From: CAYUPI01 sp964446585 | Lineage (GTDB): Bacteria > Verrucomicrobiota > Verrucomicrobiia > Limisphaerales > UBA8199 | Reading direction: 5' to 3' | DNA length: 64,000 nucleotides | NCBI GenBank assembly: GCA_964446585.1 | Contig: CAYUPI010000001.1 | Span: 62,001 to 126,000, forward strand | In this document: piece after piece, positions 18,215-26,740 of the stretch | How positions within the stretch are numbered: position 1 is the stretch's first letter | How the letters are laid out: each line of letters opens with the position of its first letter | Program-made: the position numbers and the translations under genes | Notes under the pieces: generated by a model | Told to the model about the DNA's origin: nothing | The model's input: the letters and a program-made list of their open reading frames with translations, nothing else | The model's database searches: none

Positions 18215-18895
18215 TTAGGTGACGGGTGTAAATCCCAGCACAATGTCAAACCTCGCAGCCAGTTCGCCGGCGCGCGAACCTTTTATTGGGGCGAAGTCCA
18301 CGATGACCGACGCGCGGGCTTTGGGATCATTGATGCCATTCAGGACCCCGTCGCGCGCATTCTTTGGTTCGCCCTTGACGTAACATTGGGTGGTCCACTT
18401 GTCGCGTCCTTTCATCTTGATCGCGTAATGGATGTGCCGCGTGCGACCCGAATAGGCGACCGGTTTGATCGTGCGGAAGTAATATTCGCCGCTTGAGCCG
18501 GTCAGGAACCGGCCAAAGCCCTGAAAGTTCGGATCCCGCTTTGTAAGATTGTCGCGCGAGTGGAGATAGATGCCATTATTGTCCACTTGCCAGATCTCGA
18601 CCAGGGCATCGCGGATGGGGTCACCGCGTCCATCGAGAACACGTCCGGACAGGTGCGTGATTTCGCCTATGGCCGGCGTCAGGGAGTCGTTGACTAGGAT
18701 GAGGTCATTGTCGGTATCGAGCGGCAGCTTGTCCGGATAGAACGGGCCTTCGGTCTGTCGCGGAGTGCGGAGCAACTCCTCGGCGAAGGCGCCAGGCACG
18801 GTCAACCAGGCGGCGGTGACGGACAGCCGCTTGAGAAAATTGCGGCGGTCAGAAGAAAAAATGGTGGGGCTTGAGATTAGATCGGCAGGCTTCAT
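18215..18895 (-). CDS. Tat-exported intradiol ring-cleavage dioxygenase
   Basis: A 226-residue protein similar to the protocatechuate 3,4-dioxygenase beta chain. It has a Tat-like leader (SDRRNFLKRLSVTAAWLTVP). The mature part carries TEGPFYP, ALVEIWQVDNNGIYLH (Fe-ligand Tyr), GEYYFRTIKP (second Tyr) and SGRTRHIHYAIK (two His), the four ligands of the catalytic Fe(III). It would cleave catecholic rings between the hydroxyls. Exported members of this group are common in Verrucomicrobia and may act on lignin-derived or polyphenolic compounds. It shares an operon with the dienelactone hydrolase downstream. Confidence 0.88.
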   Translation of the reverse strand: MKPADLISSPTIFSSDRRNFLKRLSVTAAWLTVPGAFAEELLRTPRQTEGPFYPDKLPLDTDNDLILVNDSLTPAIGEITHLSGRVLDGRGDPIRDALVEIWQVDNNGIYLHSRDNLTKRDPNFQGFGRFLTGSSGEYYFRTIKPVAYSGRTRHIHYAIKMKGRDKWTTQCYVKGEPKNARDGVLNGINDPKARASVIVDFAPIKGSRAGELAARFDIVLGFTPVT

Positions 18896-18956
18896 GGGTG
18901 ATAATATGAATGTTGGCCCGGAGGTTTTCCAGCGATTTCTTTTGTGAACCCACTAC

Positions 18957-19068
18957 CGGAGAGCGCCCGTCCCCGGGCGCAGCGACGAACGACAACTATG
19001 GTGCTTGGCATGAGTCTAAAGCGTTCGAACAGGCGGAGCTTGCTGCGCCCGGGGATGGGCGCTCTCCG
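18957..19068. repeat. 27-bp near-perfect inverted repeat
   Basis: The arm at 18957-18983 (CGGAGAGCGCCCGTCCCCGG...) and the arm at 19042-19068 are inverted copies with one mismatch in 27. The 58-bp loop has no gene. It lies between the divergent dioxygenase and a secreted protein gene, in a gap of about 260 bp, and may be a MITE-like or long-hairpin element. Confidence 0.75.
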
Positions 19069-19156
19069 CCACCGATATGCGAGATGGCGGCTGCTACTGG
19101 AACGAATACTGGCAGGCTTGAGCGGATCTGGAGGCTGAACTACCCTCACACAGCAC

Positions 19157-20500
19157 ATGAGACCCATCTTTCGGCCTCTTTGGTTTCTCATTCTGATGCT
19201 GAGCTGCGCGGCGGCGTTGGGGCAGGCCCGGGCGCCCGTGGCTCGTCCGCACCTCGCGGATTATGACGCCGAACTTCGGCGCGCTGATGGCCGCGTGGAT
19301 ATCGAAGCCATGGTGCGTCGGCTCGAGGAGCTCCACGTCACCAGCTACTACTGGCTGCTGTGGCACGCCACCTCCGACTGGGATGATTTGAAATTATTTT
19401 TGCCTAGAGCCGCCGAGGCCCGGATCGAGGTGTGGGTGTACTTGGTGCCGCCGTCAGAAGGTCCCCAAGGAGGTTATCCCGCGTCCGAGCCGTTCAAGCT
19501 CGACTATGTGCGCTGGGCCGAGGAAATCGCGCGATTGTCCTTCCAGCAAACCAATCTCACCGGCTGGGTGATTGATGACTTCTACGCGAACCGCAAGTTC
19601 TTCACTCCGGACTACGTTCGTAAGATGCAAGCCAGGGCCCGGCAGATTAATCCGCGGCTGGCCTTCTTACCGCTGATGTATTTTCCGGAAATCACCGCCG
19701 AGTTCGTGAACAATTATCAGGCAATAATTGATGGCGTCGTGGTGGCCTATCCCCAGGATCAGGATGAAATCCGCGACGCTCGCGCGATTCTCAAGGGCGA
19801 AGCAACGACGCAGTCCGGCCAGCTAGGTTGCCCGGCAAGCACCCCGACGCACCCAGGCGACTATGTCAGCGCCGCTGTCTCGGCCCGCGTTGTTGACACC
19901 AGTCGAGTCCGTCTGCATTTCACAGAGCGCGACGATTTCACAGGAAAAACGGCCGGGTATCATTTCAAACAGTTGCTGGTGGAAGATAAGATCCTTTGGG
20001 AGGAGGACGTGGCCGGCGGCGCAAAAACCTGGCAGCAGATCGAAGCGGATGCGACTGCCGCAGTTCAGGGCAAATCGAAGGTGACTGTCGCGTTCCGGCT
20101 AACGGACAAGCGGGGAGTAAGCAACTTTGGCGTGAATTGGCGGCTGAAGGACTTACGGGCTGAGGGCCTGGAACTGGCGACAACTTTAGCCGAGCCCAGC
20201 CAATGGAAAGTCGAGCAGCAAGGACCGTTCGAAGCTGGTTTTGGCAGCGCGGTGCGCAAGGGTGAGCAGCGGTTCCAGTTGCCGTTTATCGTGATGACCG
20301 CCGCGTCGGCTGAAGAGTTCAAGCTTCGCCACGGAGAGCCGGCCAGCCCGCAACGGATTGCCGACTGGTTACGAATGTGCCTGCAATCCCGGCAGGACGG
20401 CGAATGTGATGGTGTGGTTAGCTACTGTCTGGATAAGCGAGCGGAAAGTCTGACCCATCCTCTTGCCGCTAACCTGTTCCGGGATGCTCGTCGTCAGTGA
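19157..20500 (+). CDS. Secreted TIM-barrel-like protein of unknown function
   Basis: A 447-residue protein with a signal peptide (FLILMLSCAAALGQARA, ~9-26). The N-terminal half looks like a TIM barrel of glycoside-hydrolase type: LEELHVTSYYWLLWH, IEVWVYLVPPSEG, LTGWVIDDFYANRKFF (two Asp at a strand end, possibly catalytic), LAFLPLMYFPE and IIDGVVVAYPQDQDE. The C-terminal half appears beta-rich. I cannot place it in a named family. It overlaps the convergent aminopeptidase gene by 7 bp. Confidence 0.75.
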   Translation: MRPIFRPLWFLILMLSCAAALGQARAPVARPHLADYDAELRRADGRVDIEAMVRRLEELHVTSYYWLLWHATSDWDDLKLFLPRAAEARIEVWVYLVPPSEGPQGGYPASEPFKLDYVRWAEEIARLSFQQTNLTGWVIDDFYANRKFFTPDYVRKMQARARQINPRLAFLPLMYFPEITAEFVNNYQAIIDGVVVAYPQDQDEIRDARAILKGEATTQSGQLGCPASTPTHPGDYVSAAVSARVVDTSRVRLHFTERDDFTGKTAGYHFKQLLVEDKILWEEDVAGGAKTWQQIEADATAAVQGKSKVTVAFRLTDKRGVSNFGVNWRLKDLRAEGLELATTLAEPSQWKVEQQGPFEAGFGSAVRKGEQRFQLPFIVMTAASAEEFKLRHGEPASPQRIADWLRMCLQSRQDGECDGVVSYCLDKRAESLTHPLAANLFRDARRQ

Positions 20501-21666
20501 CCGACTCCGAGTTTCAACGATTGCCCTTCTTGAACATTGCTCAGGACGGTGAGCTGCTGGCGGCGCTCTTTCCTCGGCAATTTGGCAAGTCGCGCCGCCG
20601 CCGCGTAGAATTTCTCCAGGTCGCCGCCGTTCTCTTTCAGCAAGTGCTCGAAACCGGGCACAAGGTCATAGTAGGTAGCTACTGAGTTAAGCTGCGCATT
20701 GTTGATCTGCCGCGCAAACCAGGCTTCGTACGAAGCGTCACCACCCCATTCTTTCTTTAACTCGGCGTAGTCCCGCTGGAGCCGATCGAGGACTTGCTGC
20801 TTTTCCCGTCGCAGCTCGTCCGCGGGGGCCTCGCGCTTTTGTTTCGTCGCTCTTAATCGACCTTCTTCTGTCCGCCGGTCGCCGTAAAGTGCTTCCAACC
20901 GCTCGCGCGTCCCCAGGATCAAGTGAGCGAACTGTCGGGTGCGCCTAAGTCCCACCATGTACCGCTCGAGACCCGCGTCATCACCATGGGCGCGCAGCCA
21001 ACGTCGCGCGCCTTCCTCGCCGACCGTCGTCGCAAATGCTTCATTGAAGTCGGTGTCGCTTCGCGCAAAGACGCGCTGATGGCCAAGCTCATGGAAGATC
21101 GTCTCGGCCAGGCCAGCTTCCGGCTCGTAGATGAATGTGTTCAACACCGGGTCCTTGAACCAGCCCAGAGTCGAATACGCGGGGACGCCTTCAACGAAAA
21201 CGTCATACCCTTTCCGCCGAAGGGCGGCGCCGTACTGATTCGCCCGGTGTTCCGAGAAATAGCCGCGATATTCGAGGCTACCGACTACCGGATACCACCA
21301 GGATTTTGGTTCGAGCGAAAACTCCCGGGCGGCTTCCACGTTCCAAACCACAAATGGGCGGTGCACGTCCACATATTTTGTGTAGTGGCCATCCACTGGC
21401 AGCTTCAGCTCCTTATCTGCGAACGCCCGGAGCCGCTGCAGCAGCTCCAACTGATTACTGAGCCGGGCGGGCGTTCGGGCATCGGCCAACAGTTTTTCTA
21501 TGGATTTGCGGTTGGCTACCAGTTGATACTGACCTTCAATCGCCTGGCAATAGAAGCCAAGGGTTTGACAACCGGAGACTAAGCCCACCACCAGGATGAA
21601 GCTAATCGCAGCTGCCCATTTTCGCCCGCGGCCAGTGTGAGTCGGCTGCTGCGCACTGTCGGTCAT
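20494..21666 (-). CDS. Putative aminopeptidase lipoprotein (HExxH zinc metalloprotease)
   Basis: A 390-residue lipoprotein with lipobox VSGC (Cys33). The zinc site is HELGH (His192, Glu193, His196) with a downstream NEAFA motif (Glu209) that should supply the third ligand. The arrangement and the surrounding VLNTFIYEPEAGLAETIFHE match the predicted-aminopeptidase family (Pfam Aminopep). A charged helical region (~260-320) follows the active site. The start codon overlaps the stop of the upstream BNR-repeat gene by 4 bp (ATGA), so the two are co-translated. The substrate is unknown. Confidence 0.88.
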   Translation of the reverse strand: MTDSAQQPTHTGRGRKWAAAISFILVVGLVSGCQTLGFYCQAIEGQYQLVANRKSIEKLLADARTPARLSNQLELLQRLRAFADKELKLPVDGHYTKYVDVHRPFVVWNVEAAREFSLEPKSWWYPVVGSLEYRGYFSEHRANQYGAALRRKGYDVFVEGVPAYSTLGWFKDPVLNTFIYEPEAGLAETIFHELGHQRVFARSDTDFNEAFATTVGEEGARRWLRAHGDDAGLERYMVGLRRTRQFAHLILGTRERLEALYGDRRTEEGRLRATKQKREAPADELRREKQQVLDRLQRDYAELKKEWGGDASYEAWFARQINNAQLNSVATYYDLVPGFEHLLKENGGDLEKFYAAAARLAKLPRKERRQQLTVLSNVQEGQSLKLGVGH

Positions 21667-23312
21667 GGCTGCTTGACCACGCGATAGTAACGCTGGGATG
21701 CGCCGGGAGCGGTTGGATCGTTAACCGTCATCATCACGTTGGTGGCCACGAGGCAAAGCTGATTGGTGCCAATGGGCCAGGGTGCGGCGACGCTGTCCTT
21801 GTACTGGAGGCGATATGTTTTTCCGATGACTGCGTTCCAGGAGACGCTGATGGCGGTGGCCGTCAGGCTGATGGTGGCAAAGATGGGTTGTTCGACACGA
21901 ATGAAGTAGATGTCTTGCTCACCGTTAAAGGTGGCGCTATAGGCGATGCAGGCGGCGTCATCGAGCGATATCATACCAACATAATCGCCAATTTTGTTTT
22001 GGTCTGGCCAGCCAATGAGGGAATCGAACGGGGGACTGATAGCGCGATTAGTCGCCCAGGACAAACCGCCGTCTAGCGAATAACAATAATACAGCTCGGA
22101 GAAGATATGGTTGGTGTCGAGGCCGGAGTCGTGCCGGGTATCGTACCAACACGCATCGATGCGGCCATTCGGAGCCACGGACATTGTCCCAAACCAGTGC
22201 CAGGTGTTGCTGCCCGCGTCGCTATTTAGCTGTTGAGGCAGGCTCCAGCTCGCGCCACCATCGGTGCTGCGCGCAAACATGACATCGCAACTGTTCGTTG
22301 TCCTGCCGGCTGAGAAGAGCCCGTACACATTTCCGCGGGTTTGATTGGTTGAGCGATCCACTGCGACCCAAAGCTGGCCCAATAAGCCGCCGGGGTTTGG
22401 GCCGTGACCTAGAGAGTAAAGCAAACTCCCGCCGAAGTTTACAGGCACGGTGAGATCAAAATTGAACGGTGCAGCGCGGTTGGTGGCGTTGGTCGAGCGG
22501 TTCAACCAGAAAGTGTCGCTGCCGTTGAACCCGGCCAGCGAGTAAACTTGGCCCTCTGGTCCCACATCCAGTGTGCCCCAGTACGGTTCCTGAGGTATGA
22601 CGAACGGATTCGTCCAGGTTATCCCGCCGTCGTACGAAAGGCTGAAATAGTGGTTCGAGGTCGTTGATGCGTAATCCCAGGCCTGATAAATCGTGCCATG
22701 TCCCGGACCGGAGGTCTTGTCGATCGACATCCAGGACTTGTCGCCGCCGGCCGCGGGACCGATCCGCTGCCAGTTGGCGCCTCCGTTGGTCGAGCGCCAC
22801 AAATCGCATCGGAATGGGTTAGGTTGCAGACTTAGAAAATAGAACCGCCCCTCCGCATCCGCGGCCAGGACGGGATCACTGCGAAAAACGTTGGTTTCGA
22901 GAGTCCCGCCAAACGTCCAGTTAACACCGCCATTGGTCGAGTAAGCCCACCCCGCCTGGCGAAAGTCATTGGTCACGCTGTCGAATTGCCTCCAGCCAAT
23001 GGCGATGCGATTCGAGTTGTTCGGGTCGATGCAGAGTGAGGGTTCATTGGCTGCGTCCCCGGCAATGTTTTGGCCGCTGGCATCGATATTGACCTGATAG
23101 CTCGTGCCGAAGGGAGTCGAAACGACGGCAGCGAATGATCGGAAGCGCGGGAGGAGAGCGAGCAGAATGACGAATGCCAAATAACGAATGACGAAAGCCA
23201 AATGACGAATGACCGGCCTTCGCTCGGAAGCTTCGACCCGGCAGGCGAACGACGAATGAGATTCCCATCGGGCGCCGAGGCTTACGTTCTTCGGGTTTGC
23301 GAACAATCTCAT
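21663..23312 (-). CDS. Secreted BNR/sialidase-like repeat protein
   Basis: A 549-residue secreted protein with sialidase-fold Asp-box repeats: YSTNGGVNWTFG, RSTNGGANWQRI, SYDGGITWTNP, RSTDGGASWSLP and YSLDGGLSWATN, spaced as in a six-bladed propeller. Catalytic sialidase residues were not identified, so it may only bind glycans. The C-terminal ~80 residues form a module ending SQRYYRVVKQP, seen in many secreted proteins of this lineage. Residues 33-49 (VIRHLAFVIRYLAFVI) supply the hydrophobic signal segment and are encoded by a heptad repeat array. The real start could be internal to the first 40 residues. It is co-translated with the aminopeptidase. Confidence 0.82.
   Translation of the reverse strand: MRLFANPKNVSLGARWESHSSFACRVEASERRPVIRHLAFVIRYLAFVILLALLPRFRSFAAVVSTPFGTSYQVNIDASGQNIAGDAANEPSLCIDPNNSNRIAIGWRQFDSVTNDFRQAGWAYSTNGGVNWTFGGTLETNVFRSDPVLAADAEGRFYFLSLQPNPFRCDLWRSTNGGANWQRIGPAAGGDKSWMSIDKTSGPGHGTIYQAWDYASTTSNHYFSLSYDGGITWTNPFVIPQEPYWGTLDVGPEGQVYSLAGFNGSDTFWLNRSTNATNRAAPFNFDLTVPVNFGGSLLYSLGHGPNPGGLLGQLWVAVDRSTNQTRGNVYGLFSAGRTTNSCDVMFARSTDGGASWSLPQQLNSDAGSNTWHWFGTMSVAPNGRIDACWYDTRHDSGLDTNHIFSELYYCYSLDGGLSWATNRAISPPFDSLIGWPDQNKIGDYVGMISLDDAACIAYSATFNGEQDIYFIRVEQPIFATISLTATAISVSWNAVIGKTYRLQYKDSVAAPWPIGTNQLCLVATNVMMTVNDPTAPGASQRYYRVVKQP
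23166..23214. repeat. Heptad tandem repeat array inside a coding region (7 units)
   Basis: Seven contiguous units read AATGACG, AATGCCA, AATAACG, AATGACG, AAAGCCA, AATGACG, AATGACC. On the minus strand they encode the hydrophobic residues 33-49 of the BNR-repeat protein's signal region. A 21-bp superperiod (three heptads) is also visible. Confidence 0.9.
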
Positions 23313-23325
23313 GTGTTCGGCGAGC

Positions 23326-24735
23326 TCAGAACGACGGCGGACGCTCGTGTTGGGGATTTGCCTTGTGTGGCTCAGCAGCCATCAATCGGGAGAGGAGCAG
23401 CGCCAGTTCCATTGCCTGCTCATAGTTTAGCCGCGGGTCCAGTTGAGTGCGGTACTCCCGTGGGAGATCGGCCTCCGTCACGCCGCTCGCGCCACCTATA
23501 CATTCGGTGACGTTTTCCCCGGTCAACTCGAAATGAACGCCACCCAGGTGAGTGCCACTGTCGCGCAGGATGCGGTAGGACAATTCCAGTTCCTTGAGGA
23601 TCTTATCGAAATGCCGGGTCTTGATGCCTTCGCGCGTGGTTTCGGTGTTGCCATGCATGGGATCGCAGCACCAAAGAATCGCTTTGCCCTCCCGTTGTAT
23701 TGCCAGGGCGAGCGGGGGCAGGCACTTCTCCACATTGGCGGCCCCAAGCCGGTGTGTGAACGTGAGCCGGCCCGGTTCATTCCGCGGGTTTAGCGCATCG
23801 GCCAGCGCCAGAGCCTCCTCGGGCGTGACCGTCGGACCGATTTTCACGGCGATGGGATTGGCGATACCACGAAAAAACTCGACATGTGCCCCATGCAACG
23901 CGCGGGTGCGTTCACCAATCCACGGGAAATGCGTAGCCAGGTCGTACCAGCCCGCGCGGTGGGGAACCTGGCGCGTTTGGGCGCGCTCGTAGTCCAGGTG
24001 CAAGCCCTCGTGGCTGGTGAAGAAATCCACCCGGTTGATATCGGCTGCCACGCGGCCGGCGAGAGTTTCCATGAAGCGCAGTGACTCACCGATCGATTCC
24101 ACCATGCGGGTGTATTCCGCGACGTGGCGCGAATTGGCCACAAAACCCAGTTCCCAGTACTCTGGATGATGCAGGTCAGCGAAGCCGCCTTCAATCAGGG
24201 CGCGAATGAAATTGATCGTCAACGCCGAGCGTTCGTAGGCGCGGAGCAGCAGGGCGGGGTCAGGAGTGCGCTCCGCCGCGCTGAACCCGGCGCGATTGAT
24301 CATGTCGCCCCGGTAGCTGGGCAGCGTGACGCCTCCGCGGGTCTCGGTGTCCGCCGAGCGCGGTTTGGCGTACTGGCCGGCAATGCGGCCGACGCGGATA
24401 ACCTGCTTCCTGGCGCCCTGCACCAGGACTAGGCTCATCTGCAGCAGGATTTTCAGTTTGCCGGCGATGGCGCCGGATTCGCAGTCGTCGAAATTTTCCG
24501 AACAATCACCGCCTTGCAGCAGGAAGCGCTGGCCGTGTGTCACCTCCGCGAGTTGCGCTTTGAGGTTCTCGATCTCCCAACTTGTCACCAGTGGAGGCAA
24601 CCGAGCCAGTTGAGTCAGCGTGTCGCGCAGCGCCGCCGCGTCCGGATAGGTTGGCATCTGAAGAGCGGACTTTTTCCGCCAGGAGTCCGGCGTCCATTCC
24701 GGATGCATCACGGCGCTGGTTGGTTCGCTTTTCAT
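23326..24735 (-). CDS. DAHP synthase, type II (plant/AroAII type)
   Basis: A 469-residue 3-deoxy-7-phosphoheptulonate synthase that condenses phosphoenolpyruvate with erythrose 4-phosphate, the first step of the shikimate pathway. Type II hallmarks are FLLQGGDCSENFDDC, RVGRIAGQYAKPRS, LPSYRGDMINRAGF, DFFTSHEGLHLDYE, VKIGPTVTPEEAL, WCCDPMHGNTETT and GGVHFELTGENVTECIGG, which include the metal-binding Cys, His, Glu and Asp. The length suits the family. Its neighbours give no pathway context. Confidence 0.96.
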   Translation of the reverse strand: MKSEPTSAVMHPEWTPDSWRKKSALQMPTYPDAAALRDTLTQLARLPPLVTSWEIENLKAQLAEVTHGQRFLLQGGDCSENFDDCESGAIAGKLKILLQMSLVLVQGARKQVIRVGRIAGQYAKPRSADTETRGGVTLPSYRGDMINRAGFSAAERTPDPALLLRAYERSALTINFIRALIEGGFADLHHPEYWELGFVANSRHVAEYTRMVESIGESLRFMETLAGRVAADINRVDFFTSHEGLHLDYERAQTRQVPHRAGWYDLATHFPWIGERTRALHGAHVEFFRGIANPIAVKIGPTVTPEEALALADALNPRNEPGRLTFTHRLGAANVEKCLPPLALAIQREGKAILWCCDPMHGNTETTREGIKTRHFDKILKELELSYRILRDSGTHLGGVHFELTGENVTECIGGASGVTEADLPREYRTQLDPRLNYEQAMELALLLSRLMAAEPHKANPQHERPPSF

Positions 24736-24747
24736 GCGCGCAGTGTG

Positions 24748-26127
24748 TTACCCCGGATACTCCGCGTCCAGCGTTTGCGCGCGCCGGTGCGCTGCAGCCG
24801 CCTCCGGGCTCTCAGGGAATTCATGCACCAGCCGGTCGAGGATTTTTCGGCCGGTGTTATGGTCCTGGCGATAATTGATGTGCCAGGTGGCCATGAGGTC
24901 GAGCCACCCCGCGCGTTTGGCGTCCGGCTGGTCGGGCATATTGAGCAAGAGAGTGATCTGCTCCAGTCCCTGGTCAACCTGGTTCAGGCGCTCGGCAAAC
25001 AACCGAGCCAACTCCTCCCGCGCTGCAACGTCGTTCGGCTCCAGCGTGAGCTTCTCCACACAGGCATTGGCCTGTTCGACCGCTTGCTTTCTCTGTGCTT
25101 CCAACTCCGGTGTCGTGCCTGGTGGGCCTGCAGGCATGGGTTTTCTGATAGACCCCGGCAGCGCAAAATGCTCGGGCACAGGAATTGGCCGCGGGTTCCG
25201 CATCTCGCGGAGTTGCTCAAGCGTCGCCGGCAATTGATTCATGCGAAGCTGCGCCATGTGGGCCAGGTGCGTGCCCGGCAACCGATCACAAATCATCTGC
25301 AATGCGCGCCGCGCCGCGCCGGGATTGTCCGCCAGGTTCAAATGCCACTCGGACAACCGGTGCAACGCGACCGACAGTTGCGAAGGAGTGGTCCGGGGCT
25401 GATCGCACAGCTCAAGCACAGTCTGTTCGGCCTCGGCAACATCGTGGAAGTTCTTGGCATAAAGCTCCGCCAGCATCATCCAGCCGTCGAAATCGTCTTC
25501 GCATTTCTCCAGTTCCCGGATGATTTCCCACTCGGCTTCGTTGTATTTGCCGAACTTCATGCGAGCGATGGCCCGGGCATACATCGGCGGAGTCTTTTTC
25601 GCGCGTAAGATGTTGGGCGAATAGCTGGCGATGGGCCCAAGAATCGTGGCCGCGGCCATGCCGAGCACAGGCCAGCCGCCAAGCAGGGCAATGCCCAGTG
25701 CGGGTAGCGACAAGCCGAGAACGCAGGTAACGCAGAGTCCTTTGAAGTCCGCGCGCGCCTGGCCTTGCAGCCCCGCTGCGGCCTTGCGCAGGACCCAGGC
25801 CAGGGTCAGTGCTGCCCAAAAGGAGCTGACAATGAACATCCCCTCGCCAACCACGCGCAGAAATTCGGGCACCCAGGGGTCGCCGTTGTTCTGAGCAGCC
25901 TGCACTTCCGGCATGAACGGTTGCAGGCTCCAGGAAAGCCCGACATTCAGCACCGTCCACAGGGCCAAGGGCAGGAAGAGTCCTTTGACTGACCAGAGGC
26001 CCAACCAGCGGAGGTCGTGTTCCCGCCGGTCCTCAGGCGCCAACCGATATACCATGGCCCAGGTGCTGAGCACAAACGCCGCGCTGAGCAGTCCCAGCGT
26101 AATGAAAATGGCGTACCCTCTGTTCAC
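24748..26127 (-). CDS. Membrane protein with C-terminal TPR-like helices
   Basis: About 459 residues with an N-terminal membrane helix (AIFITLGLLSAAFVLSTWA), further helices near 45-65, 100-120 and 135-170, then a soluble helical region with TPR-like pairs (MKFGKYNEAEWEIIRELEKC, AREELARLFAERLNQVDQG). A Pro-rich linker lies near 290-315. An ATG at 26169 would sit inside the tRNA-Leu gene, so the GTG at 26127 (VNRGYAIFITLG) is taken as the start. Such architectures often assist envelope assembly; no specific function can be given. It ends 12 bp before the DAHP synthase start. Confidence 0.75.
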   Translation of the reverse strand: MNRGYAIFITLGLLSAAFVLSTWAMVYRLAPEDRREHDLRWLGLWSVKGLFLPLALWTVLNVGLSWSLQPFMPEVQAAQNNGDPWVPEFLRVVGEGMFIVSSFWAALTLAWVLRKAAAGLQGQARADFKGLCVTCVLGLSLPALGIALLGGWPVLGMAAATILGPIASYSPNILRAKKTPPMYARAIARMKFGKYNEAEWEIIRELEKCEDDFDGWMMLAELYAKNFHDVAEAEQTVLELCDQPRTTPSQLSVALHRLSEWHLNLADNPGAARRALQMICDRLPGTHLAHMAQLRMNQLPATLEQLREMRNPRPIPVPEHFALPGSIRKPMPAGPPGTTPELEAQRKQAVEQANACVEKLTLEPNDVAAREELARLFAERLNQVDQGLEQITLLLNMPDQPDAKRAGWLDLMATWHINYRQDHNTGRKILDRLVHEFPESPEAAAAHRRAQTLDAEYPG

Positions 26128-26141
26128 GGTGGAAAAGGAAA

Positions 26142-26228
26142 TGGTGCCGATGGAGGGGGTCGAACCCACACACCCTTTCGGGTACCAGATTTTGAGTCTA
26201 GCGCGTCTGCCAATTCCGCCACATCGGC
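26142..26228 (-). tRNA. tRNA-Leu (anticodon CAA)
   Basis: An 87-nt class II tRNA on the minus strand. The acceptor stem GCCGATG pairs with CATCGGC, followed by discriminator A and an encoded CCA (26142-26144). The anticodon stem CTAGA/TCTGG closes the loop CTCAAAA, giving anticodon CAA for the UUG codon. A long variable arm (ACCCGAAAGGGT) and the T-loop GGTTCGACCC are present. The D-arm GGCGGAATTGGCAGACGC matches bacterial tRNA-Leu. Confidence 0.97.
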
Positions 26229-26619
26229 TTTGGGCGAGAGAAAATATAAATCGGGTCCGAGCGAAGTAAACAGATTTCGTCCGGGCTGAAAAATGGTACG
26301 TCTTACTGCTGAGCCTTCACCCAAAGTGGGAGTTTATCTATAGGCTCGGCTCACCATCAACCGTTGAGGGTGTCGGGTTAGCCGCGCACTCTTCTGGGAG
26401 GAGACCGCGAAGCCAATCGGCAACTTAACCGAGAGCCACGCGATCATTCCTTCGGAGCACGCAACTATAGATTGTATTCCGGAGATGTACGGAGACGCGC
26501 CGCCGAACTCGTTAAACCTAAGCAGCCCGACGATCAGAATTCCTCGGCGGGAAATGGCATAGCCAGCGCCCGAAACAGACGCGACGAATGATCTGCTGAA
26601 CTTTGGCCCGTTTTTTCGC
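26229..26619. other. Gene-free interval between tRNA-Leu and a secreted beta-helix gene
   Basis: About 390 bp without a supportable gene. A minus-strand reading frame of 104 codons (26334-26648) has no recognisable motif and no clear ribosome-binding site. Base composition is lower in GC than the flanks. No repeat or hairpin stands out. Confidence 0.5.
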
Positions 26620-26648
26620 TTGACCTCGTCGATTGCTTCTCCTAACAT
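26620..26648 (+). promoter_or_regulatory. Candidate sigma-70-type promoter
   Basis: TTGACC at 26620-26625 and TAACAT at 26643-26648 are separated by 17 bp, close to the sigma-70 consensus (5/6 and 4/6 matches). It would give a leader of roughly 85 nt before the ATG at 26741 of the beta-helix protein gene. This is a single-sequence match only. Confidence 0.4.
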
Positions 26649-26740
26649 TCAAAAGAGACAAGCAAACAAACCCGCAAAGCAACGTCTGACGTATCTTGGT
26701 TTCGGGCGACCCATTCTCGTCGGGCTTGCCAGAAATCATC

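Noticed and set aside
24514..25608. 364-codon plus-strand frame opposite DAHP synthase and the TPR protein
   Set aside because: It spans two well supported genes on the other strand and has no recognisable domain.
24748..26169. Longer start (ATG at 26169) for the TPR-like membrane protein
   Set aside because: It would lie inside the tRNA-Leu gene at 26142-26228; the GTG at 26127 fits the membrane helix.
26334..26648. 104-codon minus-strand frame between tRNA-Leu and the beta-helix gene
   Set aside because: No motif or ribosome-binding site, and the promoter of the next gene appears to lie inside it.
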